From assembly GCA_017961325.1 (NCBI GenBank), contig JAGCXM010000014.1, forward strand, positions 62,001 through 126,000: 64,000 nt of DNA, in the 5' to 3' direction. This document shows positions 17,796 through 28,543 of the stretch, piece after piece. This stretch comes from a bacterium. Its GTDB lineage: Bacteria; UBP6; UBA1177. A program made the translations under genes and the position numbers. Under the pieces are notes generated by a model. It ran no database searches and had not been told where the DNA came from. It was given only the letters and a program-made list of their open reading frames with translations. Position 1 is the stretch's first letter; each line of letters opens with the position of its first letter.

Positions 17796-18745
17796 TGAAA
17801 AACAGCTTTTTGAAAAAAACGGTTCTTGTCACGGGCGGCGGCGGTTTTCTGGGTTCGCATCTCTGCAAAGCCCTGCTCGAACGCGGAAACCATGTAGTCT
17901 GCATGGACAACTTCATAAGCGGCAGACTCGCAAACATTGAAATTTTAAAGCAAAATCCCGATTTTGACCTCATCATCCACGATGTGACCGAGCCTTACAA
18001 CTTTTATGTTGACGAAATTTTCAATCTCGCGTGTCCGGCAAGTCCGATTTTCTACCAGCGCGATCCGATTGCGACCTACAAAACAACCGTTCTGGGAGCA
18101 ATAAACGCACTTGATCTCGCACTAAGATGGAACGCAAAGATTTTTCAGGCATCCACGAGCGAAGTCTACGGCGACGCACTGGTACACCCGCAGCCTGAAA
18201 GCTACTGGGGGAACGTAAATCCGCACGGGGTGAGAAGCTGCTACGATGAAGGGAAACGCGGCGCTGAATCGCTCTTTTTTGATTATCGCAGAAAGCACGG
18301 AATACGCATAAAAGTTGCAAGAATATTCAACACTTACGGGCCAAATATGAACGTCGACGACGGCAGGGTCGTAAGCAATTTCATAATTCAGGCATTACAA
18401 AACCGCGACATAACGGTTTACGGTGACGGATTGCAGACGCGCAGTTTCTGCTACGTTGATGACTTGATCAGAGGAATTCTTCTGCTGATGGATTCCGACG
18501 ATACCGTAACAGGTCCGGTAAATCTGGGAAATCCGGGCGAATTTTCAATGCTGGAACTTGCAGAAAAAGTTTTGAAACTTACGAAAAGTTCTTCAAAGCT
18601 GGTTTTTATGCCGCTTCCTGGAGACGATCCGAAATTCAGAAGACCGGACATCACTCTTGCCGGAACCCTGCTCGGCTGGAATCCGGAAATAAATCTAGAC
18701 GACGGTCTGGAAAAAACCATCGCATTTTTTAAAAGAATTATTTAA
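17795..18745 (+). CDS. UDP-glucuronate decarboxylase (UDP-xylose synthase)
   Basis: Converts UDP-glucuronate to UDP-xylose using bound NAD; an extended SDR enzyme of 316 residues. Motifs: the NAD-binding [30 protein letters not shown], the catalytic [14 protein letters not shown] (Tyr...Lys), [10 protein letters not shown] and [14 protein letters not shown]. The [22 protein letters not shown] combination is specific for this enzyme rather than for dTDP-glucose dehydratase. It probably supplies pentose for envelope polysaccharide. No glycosyltransferase lies next to it. Confidence 0.93.
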   Translation: MKNSFLKKTVLVTGGGGFLGSHLCKALLERGNHVVCMDNFISGRLANIEILKQNPDFDLIIHDVTEPYNFYVDEIFNLACPASPIFYQRDPIATYKTTVLGAINALDLALRWNAKIFQASTSEVYGDALVHPQPESYWGNVNPHGVRSCYDEGKRGAESLFFDYRRKHGIRIKVARIFNTYGPNMNVDDGRVVSNFIIQALQNRDITVYGDGLQTRSFCYVDDLIRGILLLMDSDDTVTGPVNLGNPGEFSMLELAEKVLKLTKSSSKLVFMPLPGDDPKFRRPDITLAGTLLGWNPEINLDDGLEKTIAFFKRII

Positions 18746-18773
18746 AATCAACAAGTTGGTTCCATTTAACGGA

Positions 18774-18804
18774 ATAAAAAAGCCGGACATTCGCCCGGCC
18801 TTCA
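18774..18804 (-). terminator. Rho-independent terminator for the Ada-like gene
   Basis: Read on the minus strand, GCCGG and CCGGC pair around an 8-base loop and are followed by TTTTTTATT. It serves the minus-strand gene at 18828; the plus-strand side has a weaker T-run. Confidence 0.75.
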
Positions 18805-18827
18805 GTTTTGGATGGTTAAGATGAAAT

Positions 18828-19076
18828 TTACTTTTTGCCTTTTTTAGAAGACTCCTTTTTCTCTTTCGAACAGACTTTGCAGAACTTGTAACCGTTTTCC
18901 AAGGCCTCCTCTTCCGAAGCGAAAACTTTGGTGCAGCCTTTGCAGTCGTAGTAACGGCATGTCGATTTGTGACACGTTTTCGTGTCGGGATTGCAGTGGA
19001 TTTCTGCCGCAAATACAAGTGAAAACGAGAAAACCATTACGGCAAAGACGAAAATCTTGAAGATGGATTTTTTCAT
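18828..19076 (-). CDS. Small exported protein with Ada-type zinc-binding domain
   Basis: 82 residues from the ATG at 19076, which has GGAG eight bases upstream. A signal peptide (about 1-23, ends VFA-A) is followed by a compact Cys-rich domain. CRYYDCKGCTKVFASEEEAL and NGYKFCKVC follow the pattern of the Ada metal-binding module (C...F.S.EEAL..GY..CKVC). A Lys/Ser-rich tail ends the protein. In Ada this fold binds zinc and senses methyl phosphotriesters; several bacteria have exported stand-alone versions of unknown role. The four-Cys set needed for zinc appears present. Confidence 0.7.
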   Translation of the reverse strand: MKKSIFKIFVFAVMVFSFSLVFAAEIHCNPDTKTCHKSTCRYYDCKGCTKVFASEEEALENGYKFCKVCSKEKKESSKKGKK

Positions 19077-19305
19077 AGCAAACACTCCATTTAAAAAATT
19101 AACAAAAAAGCAAAAAATATTTAACTCTAAATCTCGATATTGTCAATAAAAATTCGACAAAAGTCAGATCAACTCATTTAAATACAAGGAAATATTGAAA
19201 AAAACAAAAACCATTTAGTTGAAAAATCATTCCTGATTATGCGGCGTTTTTTAAATTTTTATTAGAAAATCATCAAAATCTGATTTTGCCATTCCGCAAG
19301 TAAAT

Positions 19306-20565
19306 CTACCTGACGCAACGGACACTATAGCTGAATTCGAGGGTATCGTAGCTTACGCCACCGTTGTCGAAACACGCACACCATGCGAGGTTTGAATCAT
19401 CTGATAGAACAGAGGAGGACCAAAACCAGCCCGTATCACCGAATTTGCTGTCCCCCTCGGTTGAATCAGCAGAGCAAGAGAAACAATCACCTTCTGTCCA
19501 GCAGCTGTCATGCGAAAGACAACTTGTTGATGAATCGCCTGTGTCCACAACTCTGCAACTGCCGCCTGTTACTGTGAATAAGCATTTTTGAATAAGCGTT
19601 CTCAACTCGCTGATTGTCGGCAATCTCCAGTCAGGTCCGCCTTCCTTCAGGCCGTCACAGTATGAAACCGAGTCGCTCCAGGCATATATGGCATCAGCTT
19701 TTGCCGACCAAGTCAGATTAGTTGTCGAATCGTAGCACGGACCAGTGTTTGACGTGCTGCACTCGGGAAGTGCAGAGCAGGAAGTACCTGTCCAGTTGAA
19801 ACCGGGGCTGCACTTGCAGACATAAGTCGTGTCTCCAGTCGCAAGACATTCTCCGTTTGCATTCAAAATGCCGCTGCAAGGGTTCGGATCGCACGGGTCT
19901 ACCGGTCGCCAGCACTCAGTGCCGTTCCAATCATAATCAGAATTGCATTTGAAAATGCATTCACTGCTGCTCGGATTCGTGTCGTACGTGCCGGTCTCAG
20001 GCGGATACCACTCTTCTCCGTTCCATGTCTGCGAAACCGATTCCGCCGTGTTCCACTGAGCATTTGCAGGAAGTCCCGTGCAGTCAACAACTCGTGATTC
20101 GGCTTTGCAGACTGAACCTGTCCATGAATAATGATCATAACAACCGCAAGCATAACCGCCATTCGTCACAGTACACGCGCCTGTTGAATACATGATTCCT
20201 GCACACGGATTACCGTCGCAAGGATTTGCCTGAACAGGATCAGTGTCGGAATCATCGGCCGAATCAGCATCGTCATCTGCAGAATCAGCATTGTCATCGG
20301 TCAAATCCGCATCATCCTGCATCGTATCTGAATCGTCAGTTTGGAAATCGCCGCTGTCAGGAATTGTATCGGGATTCTCTGAATCAGGATTGTCCGCTGA
20401 AGCTGTATCGACCGTGTCTTCGTCAGTCACATCCTCATCAGCCACATCTTCGTCAGAAACATCTTCGCCCGTGTCGGTTCTGTCGTCGGTTTTCGAACCG
20501 CCGCCGCAGCTTGTGACAAAAACCAAAGCTGCGAAAAACGCAAAAACAACAAAAAATTTCTTCAT
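19306..20565 (-). CDS. EGF-like / Lcl_C lipoprotein with acidic tether
   Basis: 419 residues with lipobox VTSC (Cys20). A long Asp/Ser/Thr-rich tether (about 24-112) is followed by an EGF-like domain (NPCDGNPCAGIMYSTGAC, about 114-155). Next come the disulfide module CTGLPANAQWN...CNSDYDWNGTEC, a second EGF-like domain (PCDPNPCSGILNANGEC) and a C-terminal Lcl_C domain (about 270-419) with LTWSAKA, DWRLPTISELRTLIQKC and the ending YSVRCVR. It is the most modular of the five Lcl_C lipoproteins in this window. Probably outer-membrane or surface displayed. A promoter is visible at 20599-20626. Confidence 0.85.
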   Translation of the reverse strand: MKKFFVVFAFFAALVFVTSCGGGSKTDDRTDTGEDVSDEDVADEDVTDEDTVDTASADNPDSENPDTIPDSGDFQTDDSDTMQDDADLTDDNADSADDDADSADDSDTDPVQANPCDGNPCAGIMYSTGACTVTNGGYACGCYDHYSWTGSVCKAESRVVDCTGLPANAQWNTAESVSQTWNGEEWYPPETGTYDTNPSSSECIFKCNSDYDWNGTECWRPVDPCDPNPCSGILNANGECLATGDTTYVCKCSPGFNWTGTSCSALPECSTSNTGPCYDSTTNLTWSAKADAIYAWSDSVSYCDGLKEGGPDWRLPTISELRTLIQKCLFTVTGGSCRVVDTGDSSTSCLSHDSCWTEGDCFSCSADSTEGDSKFGDTGWFWSSSVLSDDSNLAWCACFDNGGVSYDTLEFSYSVRCVR

Positions 20566-20598
20566 TTTTTACTCCTTAATCACATAAAAAACCGCAAA

Positions 20599-20626
20599 AT
20601 TATAAGTATCATCAGATTAAAAGCAA
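20599..20626 (-). promoter_or_regulatory. Promoter of the EGF/Lcl_C lipoprotein gene
   Basis: On the minus strand, TTGCTT (20621-20626) and TATAAT (20599-20604) with a 16-bp spacer, about 35 bp upstream of the start at 20565. Confidence 0.6.
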
Positions 20627-20838
20627 TGAAACGATATACAAAGTGTTCAATTTTTAGAATCTGCCGCAAATATCAGACGGAATAGCTGATCTTGATTTTC
20701 CCAGATCACGTTTTCAATCGGCACATGTGCGGAGAAGTCTCGACTGCCTGAGCGATTTCCGCCCCGAATTGACTGTTTCAGCCGTTATCGCGAATGGCGG
20801 AGTATGGATTTTTTCTTTTTCCGGCCATGTGTTACCGG

Positions 20839-22215
20839 TTACTTGTTGAATTCGTTGAGCTTATCCTCGAGAAGTTTTTTGATTTCAGCCATTCTCTCTG
20901 GCGTTTCGGCTTCGACTCTCATGACGATGACGTTCTGGGTGTTGCTCGGACGCATGAGGCCCCAGCCGTCTTTGAAAGTGACTCTGACGCCGTCGATGTC
21001 GTTGACTTCGTAACCGCCTTCTTTGAAAAATTTAACAACGTTTTCAACGATTCTGAACTTTTTCGTCTCGTCAACTTCGATCCTGAGTTCCGGAGTCGAG
21101 AAAGTCTCGGGAATTCCTTCAAGAAGCCTGTCGAAATCGACTTTTTCCTGACGTGATATGATTTCAAGCATTCTGAACGCAGAATAAATCGCGCAGTCGT
21201 AGCCGAAAAAGCGGTGTTTGAAGAATACGTGTCCGCTCATCTCTCCTCCGAAAGCCGCTCCGATCTCTTTCATTTTGACTTTGATCAGCGAATGTCCCGC
21301 CTTCCACATTACGGGTTTGCCACCGTGAGCCGCAATGTCATCGTAAAGAGTCTTGCTGCACTTTACGTCGCCGACTATCGCTGCGCCCGGAACTTCTTCG
21401 AGAACGCTTCTTGCGAAAATATTGAGGATTTTGTCACCCCAGATGATCTTTCCGTTTCTGTCAACGATGCCGATTCTGTCTGCATCACCGTCAAAACCGA
21501 TGCCGAGGTCCGCGCCGTTTTCCTTTACCGCAGCTATCATTTTCTGGATGTAAGCTTCGACCGTAGGATCGGGGTGATGGTTCGGGAATCTGCCGTCCGG
21601 CTCTCCGAAAATGCTGATGACGTTGAGCCCCATCTTGCGCATGATCGGAACTGCGACGAAACCGCCGACACCGTTGCCCGCATCGACGACGAGCTTTATT
21701 TTTTCAGGATGTTCGATGCGTATCGTCTTGAATATGAACTTTTCAAAGTCGGGAATGATGTTGTAAGTGCTGTTCGTTCCCTTCTTTTCCGGATTCAGGA
21801 AGTCGTCGGCTTCCATGATGTCTGCGATTTCCTGAATTCCGTCGCCGTAGACCGGAAGGTCGATGAGGTTGACCTTGAAGCCGTTGTATTCAGGCGGGTT
21901 GTGGCTTCCCGTAATCATGACAGCGCCCTGAACGTCGATGTTGAACATCGAAAAATAGCAGAGACCCGTCGGGATCATGCCGAGAAAAACGGTGTCGATG
22001 CCGCTGTCGTTGAAACCTTTTATCATAGCCTGTGCAAAGGAGGGCGAGCTCAGTCTTGCGTCGTGACCGATAGATACCGTCTTGAAGGCAGGTAGTTTTT
22101 TCTTGTAGAAACTTGCGCATCCGCGTGCCAGATTGTAGGCAAAATCGTCGGTTAAATCGACGTTTACATAGCCTCTCACATCATACTGTCTGAAAATTGT
22201 TCTGTTGATTTTCAT
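20839..22215 (-). CDS. Phosphomannomutase/phosphoglucomutase
   Basis: 458 residues, the usual length for the ManB/AlgC group of alpha-D-phosphohexomutases. The four signature regions are present: the phosphoserine loop TGSHNPPEYNG, the Mg-binding loop GFDGDADRIG, the sugar-binding loop GGEMSGHVFF and the phosphate-binding RPSNTQN. It interconverts 1- and 6-phosphates of mannose and glucose, feeding nucleotide-sugar synthesis (compare UDP-xylose synthase nearby and pgi at 24661). The start has GGAG upstream, and a promoter lies at 22253-22280. Confidence 0.93.
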   Translation of the reverse strand: MKINRTIFRQYDVRGYVNVDLTDDFAYNLARGCASFYKKKLPAFKTVSIGHDARLSSPSFAQAMIKGFNDSGIDTVFLGMIPTGLCYFSMFNIDVQGAVMITGSHNPPEYNGFKVNLIDLPVYGDGIQEIADIMEADDFLNPEKKGTNSTYNIIPDFEKFIFKTIRIEHPEKIKLVVDAGNGVGGFVAVPIMRKMGLNVISIFGEPDGRFPNHHPDPTVEAYIQKMIAAVKENGADLGIGFDGDADRIGIVDRNGKIIWGDKILNIFARSVLEEVPGAAIVGDVKCSKTLYDDIAAHGGKPVMWKAGHSLIKVKMKEIGAAFGGEMSGHVFFKHRFFGYDCAIYSAFRMLEIISRQEKVDFDRLLEGIPETFSTPELRIEVDETKKFRIVENVVKFFKEGGYEVNDIDGVRVTFKDGWGLMRPSNTQNVIVMRVEAETPERMAEIKKLLEDKLNEFNK

Positions 22216-22252
22216 CTTTTTCTCCGCAAAAAGTCTTTAAAAAAACCGCTGC

Positions 22253-22280
22253 ATTTTAGCAGAAATATTTTTTTTGTAAA
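22253..22280 (-). promoter_or_regulatory. Promoter of the phosphohexomutase gene
   Basis: On the minus strand, TTTACA (22275-22280) and TAAAAT (22253-22258) with a 16-bp spacer. It is divergent from the promoter at 22310. Confidence 0.6.
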
Positions 22281-22309
22281 AACATAAATTTTAAGCACTA
22301 ATTTAGTTC

Positions 22310-22337
22310 TTGACTTAAAAAAGATAGAGAGTAGAAT
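22310..22337 (+). promoter_or_regulatory. Promoter of the Gly/Asn-repeat lipoprotein gene
   Basis: TTGACT at 22310-22315 and TAGAAT at 22332-22337 with a 16-bp spacer, about 50 bp before the start at 22389. Confidence 0.7.
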
Positions 22338-22388
22338 CATTCGTTCGTTTGATTTTTGACCCTTTATTTTTTTATTTTTGGAGGTTTT

Positions 22389-23630
22389 ATGATGAAAAAG
22401 TTTTGGTTGATTTCAATGCTTCTTATCGCAGCTCTTTTCGTTGTAAGCTGCGGTGGCGACGATGATGATTCAGCAAGCAACGAATGTTCAGGTTCACAAT
22501 TCAAATGCGATCAAGACGGTGGTAAAACTTTTGTTTACACCTGTGATGAAGGCACATGGCAAAAAACCAAACAGTGCAACGAAAACGAAACCTGTAATGC
22601 AAACACAGGAACATGTGATTCCGCTAACAATGGTAACAACGGTAACAACAACGAAGGCGGCGACAACGGTGACAACGGTGACGGCGGCAACAGCGGTGAC
22701 AGCGGTGACAGCGGCAACGGCGGTAACGGCGGCGACAACGGTGACAACGGTGACGGCGGCAACAGCGGTGACAGCGGTGACAGCGGCAACGGCGGTAACG
22801 GCGGCAACGGCGGTAACGGCGGTAACAGCAATGCTATGGAAGCCTGCGCTTCAATTTATCAGTGCTACTCTAAGTGCCAGGACAACGCATGTGCTCAGGC
22901 ATGCCTTGACAACGGCGATCCTGCAGGTCAGCAACCGTTCATGGATATGTACAACTGCTGGTCGAACAATTGTGCAAGTGCACAGACAGACGAAGAATTC
23001 ACCGACTGTGTTGTAGCAAACTGCAACTCTGAAACAGAAGCATGCGGTCTCCGTGTAAAGCCGGCTGAAGGCAACACCAGCTATGCAAGTCCTTACGGTT
23101 CCGCACAGATCAATCTTTCTTCTGCTTATATTCTGGGAGAAAATGAGCAGCCAGCGCAGAACACCATTACAATGGGTTCGTTTATTTCCGGCACCATCGG
23201 AAATTCTCAGATTGGAAATCCGACAGCTCCGCAGAGTTACTATGTGACTCAGCTTTCTACTCAGAATGGTAAAACTTATTTGCAGACACTTCAGCTTTAC
23301 ACCGATGCTCAGGGAAATCCCTTGAGTCCGATTGTAGTTGTAATTACTGATGTCAATACAGCGGTTGGAAGTGTGGAATACAGTTTAGTTAATGAAGCTG
23401 CAGTTGGTCAGATTTTTATGGGCGATGTTACCGTCGATGCTCAGGGTTATTTGAATATTACCTGCTATGACGCATTTGCAGAAGGTACTTTGACGATTCA
23501 GGGAATTCAGGCAGTTCAGGATGGCAACTTTACACTCAGTGGCACTATAGACCTTTATAGCCCGGCAAACTACATGGGCTACGGTGATATTCAGCAGGAT
23601 CTTGGCGCATCAGCTTGCTCACCTAAATAA
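22389..23630 (+). CDS. Lipoprotein with Gly/Asn/Asp repeat linker
   Basis: 413 residues; ATGATG after GGAGG sets the start. Lipobox VVSC (Cys21) is followed by GGDDDD. A Cys-rich module (about 31-77; CSGSQFKCDQDG, CNENETCNANTGTC) precedes a linker of GGN/NGD/SGD triplets (about 79-152) encoded by a perfect 72-bp tandem duplication. A helical Cys-rich domain follows (CASIYQCYSKCQDNACAQAC, then WSNNC and CVVANC), then a beta-rich C-terminal domain (about 235-413) of unknown family. A strong terminator follows. Probably an outer-membrane or surface protein; binding partner unknown. Confidence 0.75.
   Translation: MMKKFWLISMLLIAALFVVSCGGDDDDSASNECSGSQFKCDQDGGKTFVYTCDEGTWQKTKQCNENETCNANTGTCDSANNGNNGNNNEGGDNGDNGDGGNSGDSGDSGNGGNGGDNGDNGDGGNSGDSGDSGNGGNGGNGGNGGNSNAMEACASIYQCYSKCQDNACAQACLDNGDPAGQQPFMDMYNCWSNNCASAQTDEEFTDCVVANCNSETEACGLRVKPAEGNTSYASPYGSAQINLSSAYILGENEQPAQNTITMGSFISGTIGNSQIGNPTAPQSYYVTQLSTQNGKTYLQTLQLYTDAQGNPLSPIVVVITDVNTAVGSVEYSLVNEAAVGQIFMGDVTVDAQGYLNITCYDAFAEGTLTIQGIQAVQDGNFTLSGTIDLYSPANYMGYGDIQQDLGASACSPK
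22656..22799 (+). repeat. Perfect 72-bp in-frame tandem duplication
   Basis: Two identical 72-bp units (22656-22727 and 22728-22799), each encoding eight Gly-rich triplets, followed by degenerate 9-bp units to about 22830. In-frame gain or loss would change linker length without breaking the gene. Confidence 0.95.
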
Positions 23631-23658
23631 TCGTTGATCCATCTGATTGCGATTTTCA

Positions 23659-23687
23659 CGGCCCCTCGCTTGAGGGGCTTTTTTTTG
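23659..23687 (+). terminator. Strong Rho-independent terminator
   Basis: GCCCCTC and GAGGGGC pair around GCTT and are followed by eight T residues, 30 bp after the lipoprotein stop. Confidence 0.95.
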
Positions 23688-23802
23688 CTTTTAAAATGCG
23701 ATTTAGGCCGGTTTCGCTTGACGCTTTTCTCATAAATCTTATAATTCTCCGTTTTTGTCGTTTAAAATTGAAAACTTAACTTAGAATTCTTTGAGGTTAA
23801 AG

Positions 23803-24633
23803 ATGCTGAACTGGTTAACCGGCGGAGTGATTAATATCGGCGGACACATCTCGCCGTTTGTCTTTCTGCTTGCTCTCTTTGTCTGGTTTCTTTTGGTCAG
23901 AAAAGGAACAAATATCAAAAAAAACAGAAAAATTTTAATAAAAACCGGCGTTTTTTCTTTGCTCGGAGCAATGATTTCGCCTCTTCTGATAATTATCATT
24001 TCTGGTAAATTATTCCAGTTTCTTTCATCAGTCGGAAAAATAATCCAAAAAATAAACAGTTTCGCCACGTTTAAATCGGCAATAATCATTGCGTTCAGAG
24101 GCTTTTCGATAACCGGAGGCCTGCTCATCCTTTCAATCGTTCTTTTGTTTGTTTTGAAAGACGCAAAAAAACTGACTTTTGCCATACTTTATCCGTTTCC
24201 TCTCTTTGCGGCAGTCGCAAGACTCAACTGTTTCTTCAAAGGCTGCTGCTTCGGGAAACCATACAAAGGTATTTTTGCGATAACATATCCGCCGGCAAGC
24301 ATCACCTCGAAACACCACTACCTGAAGGGTTTGCTGCCGTCGCGCTACGTCGAATCGCTTCCGGTGCACCCGACACAGCTTTACATCATAGCTTCGATGC
24401 TTCTTATTTTTCTGGCAGCTCTTCTGATGAAAAAATTCAAAGTGAAAAAGAACATTATTCTCGGTGTCATTCTTTCCGGATACGGATTTTTCAATTTCTT
24501 TATAGAGTTTGTGCGCGAAGAGCCTCTTCTGTTCAACTTCATCAAAGTTGGCCAAATCATGGAAATCGTCCTGTTTTTCATGGGTCTCCGCCTTATTTTC
24601 AAAACAAAGGAAGAAGAAATTTCCGAAAAGTAG
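23803..24633 (+). CDS. lgt: Prolipoprotein diacylglyceryl transferase
   Basis: 276 residues with about seven transmembrane helices; the ATG at 23803 follows GAGGTT. It transfers diacylglycerol from phosphatidylglycerol to the lipobox Cys of prolipoproteins. The Lgt core is recognisable although diverged: FRGFSITGGLL, VARLNCFFKGCCFGKPYKG and LPVHPTQLYI, and a late FFIEFVRE segment. The CCFG form of the signature is common outside Proteobacteria and in deltaproteobacterial relatives. Many lipoproteins in this window need this activity. It sits 27 bp before pgi and may be cotranscribed with it. A distant Lgt-like paralogue is possible if another lgt exists in the genome. Confidence 0.8.
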   Translation: MLNWLTGGVINIGGHISPFVFLLALFVWFLLVRKGTNIKKNRKILIKTGVFSLLGAMISPLLIIIISGKLFQFLSSVGKIIQKINSFATFKSAIIIAFRGFSITGGLLILSIVLLFVLKDAKKLTFAILYPFPLFAAVARLNCFFKGCCFGKPYKGIFAITYPPASITSKHHYLKGLLPSRYVESLPVHPTQLYIIASMLLIFLAALLMKKFKVKKNIILGVILSGYGFFNFFIEFVREEPLLFNFIKVGQIMEIVLFFMGLRLIFKTKEEEISEK

Positions 24634-26319
<1,686 letters not shown>

Positions 26320-26374
26320 AATGCCGCTATTCTGAGTTTTACCGTCAAACAAGCCGAAAAAATTCCGAAAATAG

Positions 26375-26403
26375 TTACAAAAAAGCACTTTTTGTGCTAT
26401 AAA
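26375..26403 (+). promoter_or_regulatory. Promoter of the RNase J operon
   Basis: TTACAA at 26375-26380 and TATAAA at 26398-26403 with a 17-bp spacer that contains a small GCAC/GTGC dyad. Confidence 0.5.
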
Positions 26404-26434
26404 CCGGCGAGTTTTGTAATTTCGGAGAAAAAAA

Positions 26435-28072
26435 ATGTTCGAACAAATCGAAATTCTGCCGCTCGGCGGACTGAAAGAGATCGGAAAAAACTGCATGCTC
26501 ATAAAAGCGGGCGGAGATGCAATAATGATCGACTGCGGCATGGGTTTTCCCGGCAGCGACGACTTTATGGAGGATGATTTTTTCATCCCCGATTTCGATA
26601 TCATCGAGGAACTGGGTATAAATCTGCTCGGCTGCGTGATAACCCACGGACACGAAGACCACATCGGCGGCGTGCCCTATCTCCTGCAGCAGTTCGACGT
26701 TCCGGTCTATATGACGAACTTTCCGGCGCTCGTTCTTGCCGAAAGGATCGACCGTTTTGCAGTTTACAAGAAAAACATCAGGACCTTGAACTACAAACAT
26801 CCCGAAACTATAAAACTCGGTGATTTCACGGTAGATATGATCGATGTCCCCCACTCTATTCCTGAGGCTAAGGCACTTGTCATAAAAATCGGCGACTTCA
26901 CGATCCTTCACACCGGAGATTTCAAGTACGAACCGGGCAAAGGTTCTCCTTTTACCGGAAAGATACCTGAAAATATCGACATTCTCCTTTCAGACAGCAC
27001 GAATATCGAGCGTCAGGGACACTCAGAAAGCGAAGAATCGATCCTCGGAAACATCGCTGACATCATCGAAAACGCAACGGGACGCGTGATTGCAACCGGT
27101 TTTTCGTCAAATACGACGAGGATCGGCAGCATCATCAACATTTCACTGCTCAAAGGCCGCACTGTCGGGCTTCTGGGACGCAGCGTAAACACATACATGC
27201 AGATAGCGTCGGAGCTCGGTCACATCAAACTGCCGGCATCGGTCCTCACCGACCAGACGAAAATAAACCGCGTTCCGGAAAACAAGATAACCCTTATCGT
27301 TACAGGCTCTCAGGCCGAACCTCGCAGCGTCATGAAGCGGATGAGTCTCGACATGATGAAGTCGGTATCGATCCGTTACGGCGACACGATCTTTTTCAGC
27401 TCGAAAAACATTCCGGGAAACGAACTTTCGATCGGCAGAATGATCGACAAGCTCATTGAAAAAGGGGCTGACGTCTACTACGAAAACACAGACAAGATCC
27501 ACGTTTCGGGTCATGCTTTTCAGGATGACATCGTTCAGGCTTTCAAAGACGTCCATCCGCGCTATGTCGTGCCGGTTCACGGTCACAGAAGGTTTCTTGA
27601 TCTCAGCGCGAGACTTGCCGAAAAGAACGGTTTCAGTTCGGTAGTAATCAGCGACGGCGACATGCTCTGCTTCAAAAAAGGGCGCAGACCTTTCATTTCA
27701 CACACATTCGAACTTTCGACGAAAGTCGTTTCGAACGGAGAATCGGATCTCATTGATTTCGAGAATATAAAAGAGCGCAAACGTATTGCCAAAGCCGGTT
27801 TCATGACAGTCATGATGACCGTTGACTTCTTCTCAAACGAGCTTCTGGCGGCTCCGAGAATAATTTCGGCAGGCATCGCGAATGCGGCCAAACTGAAGCA
27901 GATCGAGCGCGAAATAAAGGATATGATCGAAGACTACTTCCACGACGAACTCGCCGACGAGCCCATCTGGAAGGATGTGGAAGAGGATATCCGCATCATG
28001 GTCAGACATTATCTGACTGAACTCACCGACAAAAAACCGGTCGTTCACGCAATCATAGTAAATCTGGATTAG
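26435..28072 (+). CDS. rnj: Ribonuclease J
   Basis: 545 residues, a metallo-beta-lactamase/beta-CASP nuclease acting in mRNA decay and rRNA maturation as a 5' exonuclease and endonuclease. The N terminus ILPLGGLKEIGKNC is typical. Metal ligands lie in THGHEDHIGG (His71, His73, Asp75, His76), then PHSIPEA and HTGDFK. The beta-CASP part includes ATGFSSNTTRI and IVTGSQAEPRS, and HVSGHAFQDD and VPVHGH follow. The C-terminal domain is short. It starts a tight operon with the NfeD-like and SPFH genes, each with its own GGAGG. Confidence 0.96.
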   Translation: MFEQIEILPLGGLKEIGKNCMLIKAGGDAIMIDCGMGFPGSDDFMEDDFFIPDFDIIEELGINLLGCVITHGHEDHIGGVPYLLQQFDVPVYMTNFPALVLAERIDRFAVYKKNIRTLNYKHPETIKLGDFTVDMIDVPHSIPEAKALVIKIGDFTILHTGDFKYEPGKGSPFTGKIPENIDILLSDSTNIERQGHSESEESILGNIADIIENATGRVIATGFSSNTTRIGSIINISLLKGRTVGLLGRSVNTYMQIASELGHIKLPASVLTDQTKINRVPENKITLIVTGSQAEPRSVMKRMSLDMMKSVSIRYGDTIFFSSKNIPGNELSIGRMIDKLIEKGADVYYENTDKIHVSGHAFQDDIVQAFKDVHPRYVVPVHGHRRFLDLSARLAEKNGFSSVVISDGDMLCFKKGRRPFISHTFELSTKVVSNGESDLIDFENIKERKRIAKAGFMTVMMTVDFFSNELLAAPRIISAGIANAAKLKQIEREIKDMIEDYFHDELADEPIWKDVEEDIRIMVRHYLTELTDKKPVVHAIIVNLD

Positions 28073-28081
28073 GAGGAAAAA

Positions 28082-28534
28082 ATGGAATCTTTAGCTCTCG
28101 CTCCGTGGATAATCTGGCTTGTCGTAGCCGTCGCTTCGTTCATTCTGGAAATATTCATTCCCGGTTTCTGGGTCGCAATTCTGGGGATCGGCGCACTTGC
28201 CGCGGCTCCTCTGGCGGCTCTCGGAGCCGGAACGACATGGCAGATACTCGTTTTTGCAGTCGTTTCGATTGTCGCAGTGATATTTTTCAGGCCGCTCGCT
28301 CTCAAATATTTCTTCAAATCGTCTGAAAAACGCGAGGCGAATACCAGCGCGATGATCGGCAGAAAGGCGAAAGTACTTTCAAAAATAACTGCCGACGAGC
28401 CGGGAAAAGCAAAGATCGGAAGCGAAGTCTGGACGGCTGTTCCCGAAAACGAGGAATCAGTATTCGAAGAAGGCGAAACAGTTGAAATCACCGCGGTAGA
28501 CGGTGCAAAAATTATAGTTAAATCTCACAATTAG
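28082..28534 (+). CDS. NfeD-like membrane protein
   Basis: 150 residues: two or three transmembrane helices (about 8-75) and a C-terminal OB-fold domain (about 90-150; GRKAKVLSKITADEPGKAKIG and the terminal GAKIIVKSHN). Short NfeD proteins pair with SPFH proteins and are thought to organise membrane microdomains; the next gene is that partner, nine bases away. It starts nine bases after rnj with a GGAGG site. Family call is good; the detailed role is unknown. Confidence 0.88.
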   Translation: MESLALAPWIIWLVVAVASFILEIFIPGFWVAILGIGALAAAPLAALGAGTTWQILVFAVVSIVAVIFFRPLALKYFFKSSEKREANTSAMIGRKAKVLSKITADEPGKAKIGSEVWTAVPENEESVFEEGETVEITAVDGAKIIVKSHN

Positions 28535-28543
28535 GAGGCAAAA

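Noticed and set aside
20566-20838. Possible RNA gene in the gap beside the phosphohexomutase gene
   Set aside because: No cloverleaf, conserved loop or terminator could be recognised.
22535-22831. Long Pro/Leu-rich minus-strand frame
   Set aside because: It is the antisense of the Gly/Asn tandem repeat; composition is an artefact of the repeat.
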